Shown: positions 1 to 10,448, counted from the stretch's first letter. The stretch is 64,000 nucleotides of DNA from Variovorax saccharolyticus (GCF_030316765.1 NZ_JASZYT010000003.1:372001-436000), one strand, 5' to 3'. Program-made: numbers and translations. Notes: generated by a model not told the origin, from the sequence alone.

Positions 1-289
1 CCGGCGTCGGCGGACCGAACAGCGAGACCGTGGCCGGGTCGGGGCCGGCGTGGCCGGGCACGTAGCGCACCACCAGCCCGACCGCCAGCCCGGTGAGGGT
101 CAGCACGCCGAGGATCCACCACCAGGCCGTGCCGGAGGCACCGACCAGCGGCGGCAGCGTCTGCCACAGGAAGCGCTGCAGCAGGTTGGCGGCGAGCACC
201 ACCACCAGCAGGATCAGGGCCGCCGCCATGCCGACGACGACCGCCGGAACGGCCAGGGTGAGCATGGTGCGGGCGCGGGGATCGATCAT
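1..289 (-). CDS. ClC-family chloride channel/antiporter, N-terminal part (runs off the window)
   Basis: Reading from ATG at 289 gives 96 codons open to the window edge. After MIDPRARTM comes a long hydrophobic segment (about residues 10-35), a short polar link, then a second membrane segment ending in VRYVPGHAGPDPAT. The R-Y-x-P-G-H-x-G-x-x-P-A pattern after the second segment is what I know from bacterial voltage-gated chloride channel family proteins, which move chloride or exchange it for protons in the inner membrane. The selectivity-filter motifs lie outside the window, so the family call rests on this N-terminal motif alone. It starts 10 nt after the DUF202 stop codon and is probably the last gene seen of the minus-strand operon that begins near 8063. 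Confidence 0.65.
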   Translation of the reverse strand, partial: MIDPRARTMLTLAVPAVVVGMAAALILLVVVLAANLLQRFLWQTLPPLVGASGTAWWWILGVLTLTGLAVGLVVRYVPGHAGPDPATVSLFGPPTP

Positions 290-299
290 GGGATGTCCG

Positions 300-767
300 T
301 CAGAAGGGGCCGATGTCGAACACCATGCTGGTGATCGCGAGAAAGCCGACCAGCAGCAGCAGCAGCGCCACCGCCAGCGTCAGCGAGGGCGGGAACTGGC
401 TCTCCGCATGGATCAGCCCCTGGCTCTTCAGGCTCTTGCGTTCGGCACGCAATCCGATCATGAAGCTGCAGTGGTAGGCGATGCCCGAGATCAGCATGGC
501 GATCCCGATCACGACCAGCGCCTCGCCGAAGCGGCGCGGCGCCATCCCGCTCTTGAGGACCTGCGCGTCGTGCAGCTTCTGGAACACCTGGAAGATGGTG
601 AAGCCGAAGCCGATCAGCGACAACGAGGTCCGGATGACCGACATCAGCGTGCGCTCCGCGCTCATGCGCGTGCGCTGGAAGGACATGCCGGTGCGGCGCG
701 AAGACAATTCGACAGAGGCGCGGTCGAGTTCCGCCCCGGGGTCGACCCACAATTTTTCATCTGGCAT
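300..767 (-). CDS. DUF202/YidH-like small inner-membrane protein
   Basis: 155 residues. A charged N-terminal part (RTxMSxxRTxMSxERTLMSVIRT) is followed by three hydrophobic segments at about residues 55-75, 85-110 and 125-150. The repeated R-T-x-x-S/A-x-x-R-T-x pattern just before the first membrane helix is typical of DUF202 proteins, whose function is unknown. I chose ATG 767 (MPDEKLW) over the in-frame ATG at 797 because the longer form would sit deeper inside marC. Even so, the start overlaps the marC stop by 11 nt, suggesting translational coupling. The ClC gene follows after 10 nt. Confidence 0.8.
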   Translation of the reverse strand: MPDEKLWVDPGAELDRASVELSSRRTGMSFQRTRMSAERTLMSVIRTSLSLIGFGFTIFQVFQKLHDAQVLKSGMAPRRFGEALVVIGIAMLISGIAYHCSFMIGLRAERKSLKSQGLIHAESQFPPSLTLAVALLLLLVGFLAITSMVFDIGPF

Positions 768-1398
768 GCAAGGCTCCCATTTCGCGCAAGGCGACAAAGA
801 TGATGCTCACCGCCAGGGCTACCTGCAGCACCCCCAGCACCGCTCCCAGGACTTCCAGCACCATGGCCATGGCCCCGCCGAGCAGGCGGCGCGCATAGAG
901 CATGGCGAGCAGATTCAGCAGCATCACGCCCAGCAGCATCGCGAGGATGACCAGGGTGCGCCGGGTGTCGTGGCTGTTGGCCACCAGCACGATCAGCGCC
1001 GCGATGCCGTAGGGCGTGACCACGGTCGGGAAGGTGACGCGCATGGCCGCCGCCATCGGCGACTGCGGCAGCTCCGCCGGCGGTGCGTGGCTCGGCTGGT
1101 ACTGCTCCAGCACCATGCGCATGCCGACCACGAAGAAGATCAGCCCGCCGGTCAGCAGCAGCGCGGGGACCGGGATCTCCCAGTTGCGCAGCAGGAGATG
1201 CCCGATGAGGGTGCCCAGGATCGCCGCGATGGTGGCGATGCAGAAGGTGCGCAGCGCGATCCCGCGCAGCGTCTTCTCGTCGACCTCGTGGGTGAGCCTG
1301 GCGAAGGGCCCGACGATCTTGAGCGGCCCGAGCATGACGAACATCAGCGTGAAGATGCCCGACAGTCCCAGCAGCGAATTGGTCTCGAGCATGGCCAT
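757..1398 (-). CDS. MarC-family integral membrane protein
   Basis: 213 residues with about six hydrophobic segments and the N-terminal pattern LSGIFTLMFVMLGPLKIVGPF, seen in MarC/UPF0056 proteins (NPxGxxPxF in most members, here modified). The internal TFPTVVTPYGIAALIVL segment matches the second conserved Pro/Gly stretch of the family. The biochemical role of MarC proteins is unsettled; the old link to multiple antibiotic resistance is not well supported. The gene begins 12 nt after the HAD gene and its end overlaps the DUF202 start, so it belongs to the same transcript. A second in-frame ATG lies 6 nt downstream of the chosen one. Confidence 0.85.
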   Translation of the reverse strand: MAMLETNSLLGLSGIFTLMFVMLGPLKIVGPFARLTHEVDEKTLRGIALRTFCIATIAAILGTLIGHLLLRNWEIPVPALLLTGGLIFFVVGMRMVLEQYQPSHAPPAELPQSPMAAAMRVTFPTVVTPYGIAALIVLVANSHDTRRTLVILAMLLGVMLLNLLAMLYARRLLGGAMAMVLEVLGAVLGVLQVALAVSIIFVALREMGALHAR

Positions 1399-1410
1399 CG
1401 ACTCCGGTGT

Positions 1411-2424
1411 CTATCTGTCGGCGGGGAACACCCGGTTCCAGTCCTGCTTCATGTCGACCACGGTCCAGCCCCGGGCCCGGGCCTCGTCCAGCGCCTTGTC
1501 GAGCTTGCCGACGCGGGAGCTGCGGTCGTAGGCGTACTCGCGCTCGGCGTCGGTGTGGTGCACCAGGCCCATGAAACGCGGGCCCGCGCCCGCTGCGGTC
1601 CATTCGAGCATCTGCTGGTCGCCGTCCGAATTGCCGAAGGCGAGGATCGGGCGCCGGCCGATGAAGCGCTGAATGCCGACCGGCTTGCCCACGTTGTCGT
1701 CGACCAGGTCGATCTTGGGGAGCTTCAGCAGCACGGGCTTGCCGTCGGCACCCATCTTGAAGGCCAGCTGCCCGGTCGAGCCCACCACCTGCTCGGGCGG
1801 AATGCCGTAGACCTTCTCGGTGAAGACGCGCATGAACTCGACGCCGCCGCCCGAGACGATGAAGGTCTTGAAACCGTTCTCGCGCAGGTAGGCGAGCAGT
1901 TCCAGCATCGGCTGGTAGACCAGCTTCTCATAGGGCTGCCCGAAGCGCGGATGCCGGGCCTTGGCGAGCCATTCGGCCACGCTGGCCGAGAACTGCTCGG
2001 TCGTCATGCCGGCATGGGTCGCGGCCAGCACCTGCATCAGGCCCTTCTCGCCCGCGGCCGCGAAGGCCTTCGTGTCCCCCTTCAGAATGGCATCGAAGGG
2101 CGGCGTGGTCTTCCACTCCGGGTGCCGCGGGGCCAGCGCCTTGACGCGATCGAGCGCGAAGGCGAACTGCGCGTAGATCGGCTGCTCGACCCACAGGGTG
2201 CCGTCGTTGTCGAACACCGCGATGCGTTCGGCCGGCGGCACGAAGGTCGCCGAACCGGGCGTCGTGACATCGGCCACGAAGCGCAGGATCGCCTGCTTGG
2301 CGGCGCCGTCGTTCCACGACGGCAGCCCCTGTGCCTGCGCCAGAGCGGCCGCGGCGAGCAGACAGGCCGCGCACAGCAGGCGGCGCAGCGCGCGCTGAAG
2401 AAGGCAAGGGGTCGATGACATCAT
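1411..2424 (-). CDS. Secreted HAD-superfamily phosphatase
   Basis: 337 residues. The N-terminus has a Sec signal peptide (Arg-containing n-region, then LLCAACLLAAAALAQAQG, cleavage probably after AQA). HAD motif I is VFDNDGTLW (nucleophile Asp of D-N-D-G-T), motif II is IVSGGG, and the acidic motif is FGNSDGDQQM, so the active site looks complete. It should act on a phosphate ester in the periplasm; the substrate cannot be read from the sequence. The long reading frame to 2535 starts inside low-complexity sequence antisense to the upstream gene, so I start at ATG 2424; ATG 2421 is equally possible. It lies 31 nt after the Gly-rich protein gene in the same operon. Confidence 0.8.
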   Translation of the reverse strand: MMSSTPCLLQRALRRLLCAACLLAAAALAQAQGLPSWNDGAAKQAILRFVADVTTPGSATFVPPAERIAVFDNDGTLWVEQPIYAQFAFALDRVKALAPRHPEWKTTPPFDAILKGDTKAFAAAGEKGLMQVLAATHAGMTTEQFSASVAEWLAKARHPRFGQPYEKLVYQPMLELLAYLRENGFKTFIVSGGGVEFMRVFTEKVYGIPPEQVVGSTGQLAFKMGADGKPVLLKLPKIDLVDDNVGKPVGIQRFIGRRPILAFGNSDGDQQMLEWTAAGAGPRFMGLVHHTDAEREYAYDRSSRVGKLDKALDEARARGWTVVDMKQDWNRVFPADR

Positions 2425-2455
2425 CTGGGGCTCCAATGGATCTCGGGTCTCCGGC

Positions 2456-4960
2456 TCACCGGCGGCGGAAGCCGCCACCGCCGCCGCGGAAGGCGCCGCC
2501 GCCGCCGAACCCACCGCCGCGGAATTCGCCGCCACCGAAAGAGCGGTCCATGTTCATCGACGATTCGCGCAGCTCGGTGCTGCGCTGGGCGCCGAAGTCG
2601 CGCGCGCCGCGTTCGCTGTCGAGTTGCTGCGCGTGCGCGTCGCTGCCGGCGGCCCGGCCCTCCCAGCCATCTGGCGTGGCCTTCTGCCAGCCGTCGCCGG
2701 TGTTGCGGTAGACGTTGCCGTCCTTGCCCGCGTAGACGTCGTTGCCCACATGCGCCACCGTGCCGCCGCCCTCCCCCGTGGCCCGGCCGTAGGTGGTCAC
2801 CTGGCCCGTGCGGTCGTTGTAGACCGCACCCCGCCCGCCCGACACCTCGTTGCCGGTGTAGGCATTGCCCACGCTGCCGCGGGCGCCGACCGCGGCGCTG
2901 CCGCCCGGCCCGACCGCGGCGCCGCGCGAGCCCGCCGCATAGTTGCCGGTGTAGGCGTTGCCGATCGCACCGCGCTGTCCGGCCGAGGCGACGCCGGTGC
3001 GCGAGTTGTACGAGGAGCCGACCTGGCCGGCCCAGGCGTTGCCGGTCCAGGCGTTGTAGCCGCCGGCGGCCCGCGACACGGTCGCGCGATTGCCCCACTG
3101 GCTGTAGACGTTGCCGGTATAGCCGGCCCATCCGCCCGGCCCCCAGGCCACCGCGCCGCCGCGCGGACCTAAAGCCGCCCCGCCCCACACCGGGCCGGCC
3201 CAGGGCCCCCAGTACGGATACGGACCCCAGCCCCAGCCGGTGGCCACGGTCGCCGCGCCCCAGGCCCAGCCGAGCCCGAAGGCCACCGCCCAGCCGGTCC
3301 ACGGCGTGTACGCGACCGCGGCGCCGTAGCCGTAGGTGACCGGCGGGCCGTACCAGACGGTGCCGATCCATGGACTGTAGGCATAGCCCGTGCCGTACAC
3401 CACCACCCCGGTCGCCGGATCGACGATCGAGCCCATGTAGCCGGGCGAGTAGCCGACAAGGACCGTGTCGGGCGTGGTGTCGTAGATGCGCACGAAGGTC
3501 ACGTAGTGCAGCGGCGAACTGGGCGGGATCGCGTAGATCGCCGCCGGCACCGAACGCGCGACCGTCCAGGGCCCGCGCACCGACGCGGCGCTGAACCAGA
3601 CCCCGTTCTCGACCGCGTAGTAGGCAGCCTCGCCAACCCGGATGATCGCTGTCGGCGAGTTCTCCACGTAGGACAGCGAGGTGCCCGCGATCGGCTTGAA
3701 CACCGGCTCGCCGTCGAAGCGCGGCGGCGTCAGCTGGGTGCCCGAGACCTTGACCGCGGCGGTCTGCGGCACGGTGGCCGCGATCGCGGCCTCGCGTGCC
3801 TGCAAGGTGCCGGCGACCGAGGCCTTGACGTTCTCCTTCGGACTGTCGTCGGGGATCCGCGCGAATTCGGGCGGCAGGGCATTGGCCGGCACGAACTGCC
3901 AGGGTCCGGCGGTCGAGGTCGAGCGGAACCAGCGGCCGGCGATCAGGACGTAGGTCAGGTTGTCCTGCATGTCCATGAAGACGTTGCCGGTGGTGTTCTC
4001 GACGTAGAGCAGCGGCGCCCCGTCGACCGGCACCGGCCGCGAACTGCCGTCGGTCACGATCAGCTCGGTCGGCGCGGTGGCGACGAAGACCATCGGCGCA
4101 TGGCCCTGCAGGCTGGGCGCGGGGCGGTCGGCCGTGCTCTGGCCGGTGAGCGGGTCCACCTGGTGCGCATCCATCGCGACCTTGAAGGCCCGCGCCAGTT
4201 CGTTCGACGGCGCGTTCAGCACCCGCCACGGCCCGTTCAGGGCCGTCGAGGTCATCCAGCCGTCGAACACCTTCAGGTAGTAGGTGCCCGACCCGTCGCG
4301 CATCAGCAGCGGCCGGGTGTTGAGGACGCGCTCGAACGGCGTTCCCGGCAGCCGGCCGTAGCGCGGCTCGCCGTCGACCGTGACCAGGATCGACGGCACG
4401 CTCGAGAACACGATGCGCGGGGGCTCGTTGCGCAGGGGGGCTCGCTGCTCGGTCTGCCGCGTCTGGACGATCGCCAGCGCGGCCTCGAGGCGGTCGAGCG
4501 CGATGGTGCGCGAGCGGCCGGCGAGCTCGCTCGCGATCGCGGCGCTCCAGGCCTGGCTCTGTGCCGGCGTGGACGAAGGGAAATCGACCTTGGCGAAACG
4601 CAGGCTGTCGATGGTCACCAGGCGCCGGCTCTTGTCGGTCAAGGTGCGGGCGTCGAAGCTCACGACGCCATAGCGCGTCTGCGGCGGATTGCTGCCGATC
4701 TCGACCTGCACCGCCGAGCGCCCGGACAGGCTGGCGCCGTCCCAGCGGTCGAGCTGCGGCTCGTACACGAGCAGCTTCGCATCGCCGGCCTCGACCGTTC
4801 GGGGCCAGGGCAGTTCGCCCGCGCTGGCCGCGCTGGCCGCGCTGGCCGCGCTCGCGGAGCTCGCCGTGCCGGTGCCCGCCGGCTGTGCCGTGGCGGCCAG
4901 CGGCTGCGCTCCCAGCAGGGCGGCCAGCACGAAGCCGCAGCTGCCTGTGAATCCCCTCAT
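2456..4960 (-). CDS. Large secreted Gly/Ala-rich protein annotated in relatives as carbohydrate-binding family V/XII
   Basis: 834 residues. Signal peptide (MRGFTGSCGFVLAALL...AATAQP), then a low-complexity Ala/Ser tract, then roughly 450 residues of a repeated beta-rich unit with W-x-x-S-x-x-x-G-P-W signatures (GRWFRSTSTAGPW, GVWFSAASVRGPW, DGWMTSTALNGPW). The last 270 residues are Gly/Trp/Tyr-rich with repeats of the type G-N-A-Y-T-G-N and Y-N-x-R-T-G, ending in an Arg/Gly tail. The architecture suggests a surface or matrix protein; no catalytic motif is visible. ATG 4960 follows AAGGAG at proper spacing and is preferred over ATG 4981. The upstream DUF1254 gene ends 17 nt before it. Confidence 0.75.
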   Translation of the reverse strand: MRGFTGSCGFVLAALLGAQPLAATAQPAGTGTASSASAASAASAASAGELPWPRTVEAGDAKLLVYEPQLDRWDGASLSGRSAVQVEIGSNPPQTRYGVVSFDARTLTDKSRRLVTIDSLRFAKVDFPSSTPAQSQAWSAAIASELAGRSRTIALDRLEAALAIVQTRQTEQRAPLRNEPPRIVFSSVPSILVTVDGEPRYGRLPGTPFERVLNTRPLLMRDGSGTYYLKVFDGWMTSTALNGPWRVLNAPSNELARAFKVAMDAHQVDPLTGQSTADRPAPSLQGHAPMVFVATAPTELIVTDGSSRPVPVDGAPLLYVENTTGNVFMDMQDNLTYVLIAGRWFRSTSTAGPWQFVPANALPPEFARIPDDSPKENVKASVAGTLQAREAAIAATVPQTAAVKVSGTQLTPPRFDGEPVFKPIAGTSLSYVENSPTAIIRVGEAAYYAVENGVWFSAASVRGPWTVARSVPAAIYAIPPSSPLHYVTFVRIYDTTPDTVLVGYSPGYMGSIVDPATGVVVYGTGYAYSPWIGTVWYGPPVTYGYGAAVAYTPWTGWAVAFGLGWAWGAATVATGWGWGPYPYWGPWAGPVWGGAALGPRGGAVAWGPGGWAGYTGNVYSQWGNRATVSRAAGGYNAWTGNAWAGQVGSSYNSRTGVASAGQRGAIGNAYTGNYAAGSRGAAVGPGGSAAVGARGSVGNAYTGNEVSGGRGAVYNDRTGQVTTYGRATGEGGGTVAHVGNDVYAGKDGNVYRNTGDGWQKATPDGWEGRAAGSDAHAQQLDSERGARDFGAQRSTELRESSMNMDRSFGGGEFRGGGFGGGGAFRGGGGGFRRR

Positions 4961-4977
4961 TCGTTCTCCTTGCGATT

Positions 4978-6360
4978 TCATCCTCTGCAGCGAAGCACCG
5001 GCGGTGGCGTCCAGCGTCCCTCGATCGCCGCCGGCTCGGGCCAGTAGGCGCGGATGTAGAGCGAGAAATCGCTGCCCTCCCCGCCCGGTGCCGGCAGCCA
5101 GTTGCTTTCGTTCGCGGCGCCCGGCGATTCCGCCTGCACATGGATCGTCAGCGAGCCGTCGGCGGCGAATTGCAGCGACCGGTTCTTGGTCCCCAGCGAA
5201 TAGCGGCCCAGCGCGTTGGGCGCGAAGAAATGGCGGCGGTTGTAGAGCGTCAGCGACCAGAAACCCTTGACCGGCGGCAGCGCCCCTGGCGCAAAAGTCA
5301 CCGTGTATCGCCCGGCGCCACTCAGGCGCCGGCCCTCCTGGTCCAGGTCCTGGTAGTAGTACTGCGTCTCGTTGGGCTTGTTGACGAAGATGTTCGACTT
5401 CGCGACCGCGGTGCGCGTGAAGTAGTCGGCGCCGAAGCAGGCCCCGTTGGAGATCGTCGACCAATGGTGCGGCAGCGCCCGGCCGTAGTGGCGAAACTCG
5501 AACAGCGGCTCGACCAGTTCGCGCTCGGCCTGCACCACCGCCTGCTCGAAGACCTGCTGCAGGCGCGCATCCTTCGAAGCCGCCTCGGTCACCGCCAGCA
5601 CCTGCGCATAGCGTGCCGACTCGCCGGGCAGGGGCTTGGCATCGGCCAGCGCGGCGGGCAGGTCCTGCAGGAAGCTCTCCGGCCGCACCCAGCGGGTTTC
5701 CCCGTCGCCGCCATCGGCCGCATCCGGCACCACCGGCAGCCGGCGCCAGTCGGTGATCTTCATCCGGCCATCGAACTCCGCCACCGGGTACACGCCGATC
5801 CGGTTGATGACCGGCTGGACCGCGATCAGGTCCTGCTCCGTGTCGTCGCGGAACACCCGCGGAATGACCACGCCGGTGCCGGTCTGCGAGACGAACACCC
5901 GGCGGATCCCCGGCGGCACCGTGCCGACCCAGTTCGGCCCGACCAGCAGGTAGAAGCCCGGTGCCGTGCCATACATGCTGCCCAGCTCGGCGATGCTGTC
6001 GGTGCGCGAATCCACCACCTGCAAGACCCAGAAGCGCTGGCCGAAGTCCGGCACCTGCAGCACCACTGGCGAGCGGTCCAGCGCGACGATGGCGTTGCCG
6101 TACACCACGTCCTGGTTGGGGCAGGCCACCGCACGCTCGGCGGGATCGATGTAGTCGGTCAGCATCGACAAGCTGTTGTTCGGCCCGACCGGCAGCACGC
6201 CCCCCAACAGCATCGGATGCGGCAGGCGGCCGAAGGCGACGCGGCGGTTGTACACGTTGACGATCGGCCAGGCCCAGAAGAAGGCGTCGCGCGCCACCAG
6301 GCGCACGTAGTCGTCGCTGAGCCGGCTTGCGCTGTCGGGCCCTGGAACTGCCTGCGCCAT
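4978..6360 (-). CDS. DUF1254/DUF1214 protein
   Basis: 460 residues with no clear signal peptide. The N-terminal DUF1254 part includes WPIVNVYNRR and PNQDVVYGNAIVALDRSPVVL; the C-terminal DUF1214 part includes GFWSLTLYNRRHFFAPN and ESNWLPAP. These are the conserved blocks of the family, whose function is not established. ATG 6360 has AGGAG six bases upstream; ATG 6366 would sit on the ribosome site. A second family member, with a lipoprotein signal, is encoded at 49565-51049. The gene lies between the sulfatase and the Gly-rich protein and shares their direction, so it may serve the same cell-envelope or sulfated-substrate function, which is inference. Confidence 0.8.
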   Translation of the reverse strand: MAQAVPGPDSASRLSDDYVRLVARDAFFWAWPIVNVYNRRVAFGRLPHPMLLGGVLPVGPNNSLSMLTDYIDPAERAVACPNQDVVYGNAIVALDRSPVVLQVPDFGQRFWVLQVVDSRTDSIAELGSMYGTAPGFYLLVGPNWVGTVPPGIRRVFVSQTGTGVVIPRVFRDDTEQDLIAVQPVINRIGVYPVAEFDGRMKITDWRRLPVVPDAADGGDGETRWVRPESFLQDLPAALADAKPLPGESARYAQVLAVTEAASKDARLQQVFEQAVVQAERELVEPLFEFRHYGRALPHHWSTISNGACFGADYFTRTAVAKSNIFVNKPNETQYYYQDLDQEGRRLSGAGRYTVTFAPGALPPVKGFWSLTLYNRRHFFAPNALGRYSLGTKNRSLQFAADGSLTIHVQAESPGAANESNWLPAPGGEGSDFSLYIRAYWPEPAAIEGRWTPPPVLRCRG

Positions 6361-6485
6361 GCTCATCTCCTGCAGCGGAAAGCACTCGATCCGGCCGCGC
6401 TGGAAGCGGGGGATGGCCCGGCTCCCGAGGTGCCGACGCGGGTTGGCCCGGCTCATCGCGGTGGCCCCGATGCGAGCGCGCCGGT

Positions 6486-8063
<1,578 letters not shown>

Positions 8064-8201
8064 GGCGGACTCCTGTGGTGGCTCGTGGGACGCAGGCGCG
8101 GCTGGCCAAGCCGCGGCGCCGGGACGTGCCGACAGCATGCGCATGCCGGAGGCAAAGCGCACTTGTCCTAAGGTGAAGGGCCGGTTGCCCCTTGGTGCAA
8201 G

Positions 8202-8217
8202 TCCGCCCACGGGCGGA
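8202..8217. terminator. Short GC hairpin after the SDR gene (candidate terminator)
   Basis: Arms TCCGCCC and GGGCGGA are perfectly complementary with only AC between them, lying 13 nt beyond the stop of the minus-strand SDR. There is no U-run on either strand, so factor-independent termination is doubtful. Confidence 0.3.
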
Positions 8218-8229
8218 GCGTGCAGACGC

Positions 8230-8940
8230 TCAGGCGTCGAGCGTCAGGTGCTGGCCGTGCAGCGCGGCGGCTGCCGGCGAGGCCAGGAAGGCCACGGTGC
8301 GGGCCGCGACCGAGGTCGACACCCACTGGCCGGGATCGGCCTGCGGCATCGCCTGCCGGTTGGCGGGAGTGTCGAGCACGCTGGGCGCGATGCTGTTGAC
8401 CGTGATGCCGTGCGGCGCGAGCTCCGCGGCCGACGCCTCGACCAAGCGCTGCAATGCGCTCTTGGACGCGATGTAGGCGGCCATGCCGGCGGCGCCGCGG
8501 GCGGCGGTCTTCGCGCTCACGGCGACCACCCGGCCGGCCTTGCGCTCGATCATCGAGGGTACCAGCGCCTGCGTCACCGCCACGAAGGACCAGGCGTTGA
8601 GGTTCATCATGCGGTCCCAGGCCGCGCGGCCGAGCGCATGCACCGCATCGCCCATCTCGAAGCCGCCGGCGATGTGCACCACGGCGTCGACCCGTCCGCC
8701 GAAGGCGTCCAGCGCCCGCTGGCCGGCCGCCGCCATCGACTCGGTCGAGGTGACGTCGGCCTCGAGCAGCAGGTGCTGCGAGTGGTCCAGCCCCGGGAAG
8801 GCGCCGGCCAGGTGGTCCAGCCGATGATCGATCAGCGCCACCCGGGCGCCCTGTTCGAGGAACTGCTGCACCACCGCACGCCCCAGCGCGCCGGCGGCGC
8901 CGGTGATCACCACATGACGGGGAAGGCTGGCGTCGGCCAT
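8230..8940 (-). CDS. SDR-family oxidoreductase
   Basis: 236 residues of the classical short-chain dehydrogenase fold. The Rossmann glycine motif is TGAAGALG near the N-terminus, HIAGG replaces the usual NNAG, and the catalytic Tyr-Lys pair is in AAYIASK with the upstream Ser in VSAKT. The cofactor is probably NAD(P); the substrate is unknown. ATG 8940 follows AGGAGCCTTCC-like sequence; the upstream in-frame ATG 8985 runs into the divergent promoter region of bktB. It stands alone between the sulfatase operon and bktB, and the 104-bp divergent gap to bktB could hold promoters for both. Confidence 0.85.
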   Translation of the reverse strand: MADASLPRHVVITGAAGALGRAVVQQFLEQGARVALIDHRLDHLAGAFPGLDHSQHLLLEADVTSTESMAAAGQRALDAFGGRVDAVVHIAGGFEMGDAVHALGRAAWDRMMNLNAWSFVAVTQALVPSMIERKAGRVVAVSAKTAARGAAGMAAYIASKSALQRLVEASAAELAPHGITVNSIAPSVLDTPANRQAMPQADPGQWVSTSVAARTVAFLASPAAAALHGQHLTLDA

Positions 8941-9044
8941 GGAAGGCTCCTGGTAGGGGGGAACGCATGGTAACGCCGGCGCCACCCGGGCGGGGCGGTG
9001 GCCGGGCTGGCATCATCGGCGCTTCGTTTGCCAAGGAGAAAGTC

Positions 9045-10226
9045 ATGAAGGAAGTGGTTGTCGTCAGCGGCGTTCGCACCGCCATCGGGACCTTCGGCGG
9101 AAGCCTCAAGGACGTGCCGCCCACCAAGCTTGCGGCGCTGGTCACCAAGGAGGCGCTGGCCCGCGCCAAGGTCGACGGCAAGGACGTCGAGAACGTGGTC
9201 TTCGGCCACGTCATCAACACCGAGCCGCGCGACATGTACATGGCCCGCGTGGCCGCGATCGAGGGCGGCTGCGCCCAGGAGACGCCGGCGCTCACAGTCA
9301 ACCGTCTCTGCGGCTCGGGCCTGCAGGCGATCGTGAGCGCCGCCCAGAGCATCCAGCTGGGCGACGCCAAGGTGGCGGTCGGCGGCGGCGCCGAGAGCAT
9401 GAGCCGGGCGCCCTTCGCCTCGCTCACCGCCCGCTGGGGCGCGCGCATGGGCGACAGCAAGATGGTCGACATGATGCTCGGCGCGCTGCACGACCCGTTC
9501 CAGACCATCCACATGGGCATCACGGCCGAGAACATCGCCAAGAAGTGGGACATCAGCCGCGAGCAGCAGGACCAGACCGCCCTCGCCAGCCACCAGCGGG
9601 CCCAGAAGGCGATCGAAAGCGGCTACTTCAAGACGCAGATCGTTCCGGTGCCGCTCGAGAGCCGCAAGGGCACCACCTGGTTCGACACCGACGAGCACGT
9701 GCGCAACGACGCCAGGATCGAAGACATGGCCAAGCTCAAGCCGGCCTTCCTCAAGGAGAACGGCACCGTGACCGCGGGCAATGCCTCGGGCGTCAACGAC
9801 GCCGCCGCCGCCGTGGTCCTGATGGAGAAGGAAGAAGCCGCGCGCCGCGGCCTGAAGCCGATGGCGCGCGTCGTGGCCTATGCCTTCGCGGGCGTGGACC
9901 CGGCGTACATGGGCATCGGCCCGGTGCCGGCCTCTCGCAAGGCGCTCGAGAAGGCGGGCCTGAAGGCCTCCGACATGGACGTGGTCGAGGCCAACGAGGC
10001 CTTCGCCGCCCAGGCCTGCGCCGTGACCCAGGACCTGGGCCTGGACCCGGCCAAGGTCAACCCGAACGGCTCGGGCATCTCGCTCGGCCACCCGGTCGGC
10101 GCCACCGGGGCACTGATCACGGTCAAGGCCCTGTACGAGCTGGAACGCATCCAGGGCCGCTACGCGCTGGTCACCATGTGCATCGGCGGCGGCCAGGGCA
10201 TCGCCTGCATTTTTGAGCGGATCTGA
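9045..10226 (+). CDS. bktB: Beta-ketothiolase BktB (acetyl-CoA C-acyltransferase)
   Basis: 393 residues, start ATG 9045 with AAGGAG seven bases upstream. All thiolase catalytic residues are in canonical places: acylated Cys89 (NRLCGSG), His349 (GHPVGATG) and proton-transfer Cys379 (MCIGGGQG). The opening KEVVVVSGVRTAIGTFGG and TEPRDMYMARVAA match the broad-range BktB thiolase of Cupriavidus as I remember it, closer than PhaA. BktB cleaves or condenses beta-ketoacyl-CoA, including longer-chain forms, in beta-oxidation or polyhydroxyalkanoate synthesis. It is monocistronic here, but could serve the pimeloyl-CoA oxidation that follows the alicyclic pathway encoded at 15.5-22 kb. That link is inference. 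Confidence 0.9.
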   Translation: MKEVVVVSGVRTAIGTFGGSLKDVPPTKLAALVTKEALARAKVDGKDVENVVFGHVINTEPRDMYMARVAAIEGGCAQETPALTVNRLCGSGLQAIVSAAQSIQLGDAKVAVGGGAESMSRAPFASLTARWGARMGDSKMVDMMLGALHDPFQTIHMGITAENIAKKWDISREQQDQTALASHQRAQKAIESGYFKTQIVPVPLESRKGTTWFDTDEHVRNDARIEDMAKLKPAFLKENGTVTAGNASGVNDAAAAVVLMEKEEAARRGLKPMARVVAYAFAGVDPAYMGIGPVPASRKALEKAGLKASDMDVVEANEAFAAQACAVTQDLGLDPAKVNPNGSGISLGHPVGATGALITVKALYELERIQGRYALVTMCIGGGQGIACIFERI

Positions 10227-10232
10227 GGAAAC

Positions 10233-10263
10233 TTCCGAAGGACCCGAAAGTTGTGGCTATAAT
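10233..10263 (+). promoter_or_regulatory. Promoter of tRNA-Lys
   Basis: A perfect TATAAT lies at 10258-10263, about 40 nt before the tRNA. The -35 element is weak (TTCCGA at 10233-10238, spacing 19). The -10 is AT-rich in a GC-rich setting and so stands out. Confidence 0.6.
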
Positions 10264-10302
10264 CGTGGGATTGCCTGAAACGACTAACCAGTTGTTCCTC
10301 AG

Positions 10303-10378
10303 GGGCTCTTAGCTCAGTTGGTAGAGCAGCGGACTCTTAATCCGTAGGTCGAGTGTTCGAGTCACTCAGGGCCCACCA
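10303..10378 (+). tRNA. tRNA-Lys (anticodon CTT), CCA encoded
   Basis: A full cloverleaf can be drawn: acceptor GGGCTCT with AGGGCCC (one G-T pair), D arm GCTC/GAGC around AGTTGGTA, anticodon stem GCGGA/TCCGT with loop CTCTTAA giving anticodon CTT, and T arm GAGTG/CACTC around TTCGAGT. Discriminator A is followed by an encoded CCA. Length is 76 nt. It reads AAG codons, which dominate in this genome. A reading frame that starts at 10353 inside the tRNA is only an upstream extension of the assT frame. Confidence 0.97.
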
Positions 10379-10400
10379 CCAACACACGCCTCGGCGTACG

Positions 10401-10434
10401 AAAGCCTGCTATCTCATCGATAGCAGGCTTTTTT
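10401..10434 (+). terminator. Rho-independent terminator of tRNA-Lys
   Basis: A 13-bp perfect stem (10401-10413 with 10419-10431) and a 5-nt loop are followed by a T run. It sits 22 nt after the tRNA and is the clearest intrinsic terminator in the window. Confidence 0.92.
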
Positions 10435-10448
10435 GTTTCTGGCCTCGA

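Noticed and set aside
2421..5141. 906-codon minus-strand frame overlapping the Gly-rich protein
   Set aside because: Arg-rich translation without domains, out of frame with the real gene that has a signal peptide and ribosome site.
10303..10378. tRNA-Lys as an integration site with an adjacent mobile island
   Set aside because: No integrase, no direct repeat of the tRNA end and no phage genes were found within the window; kept only as a weak finding.
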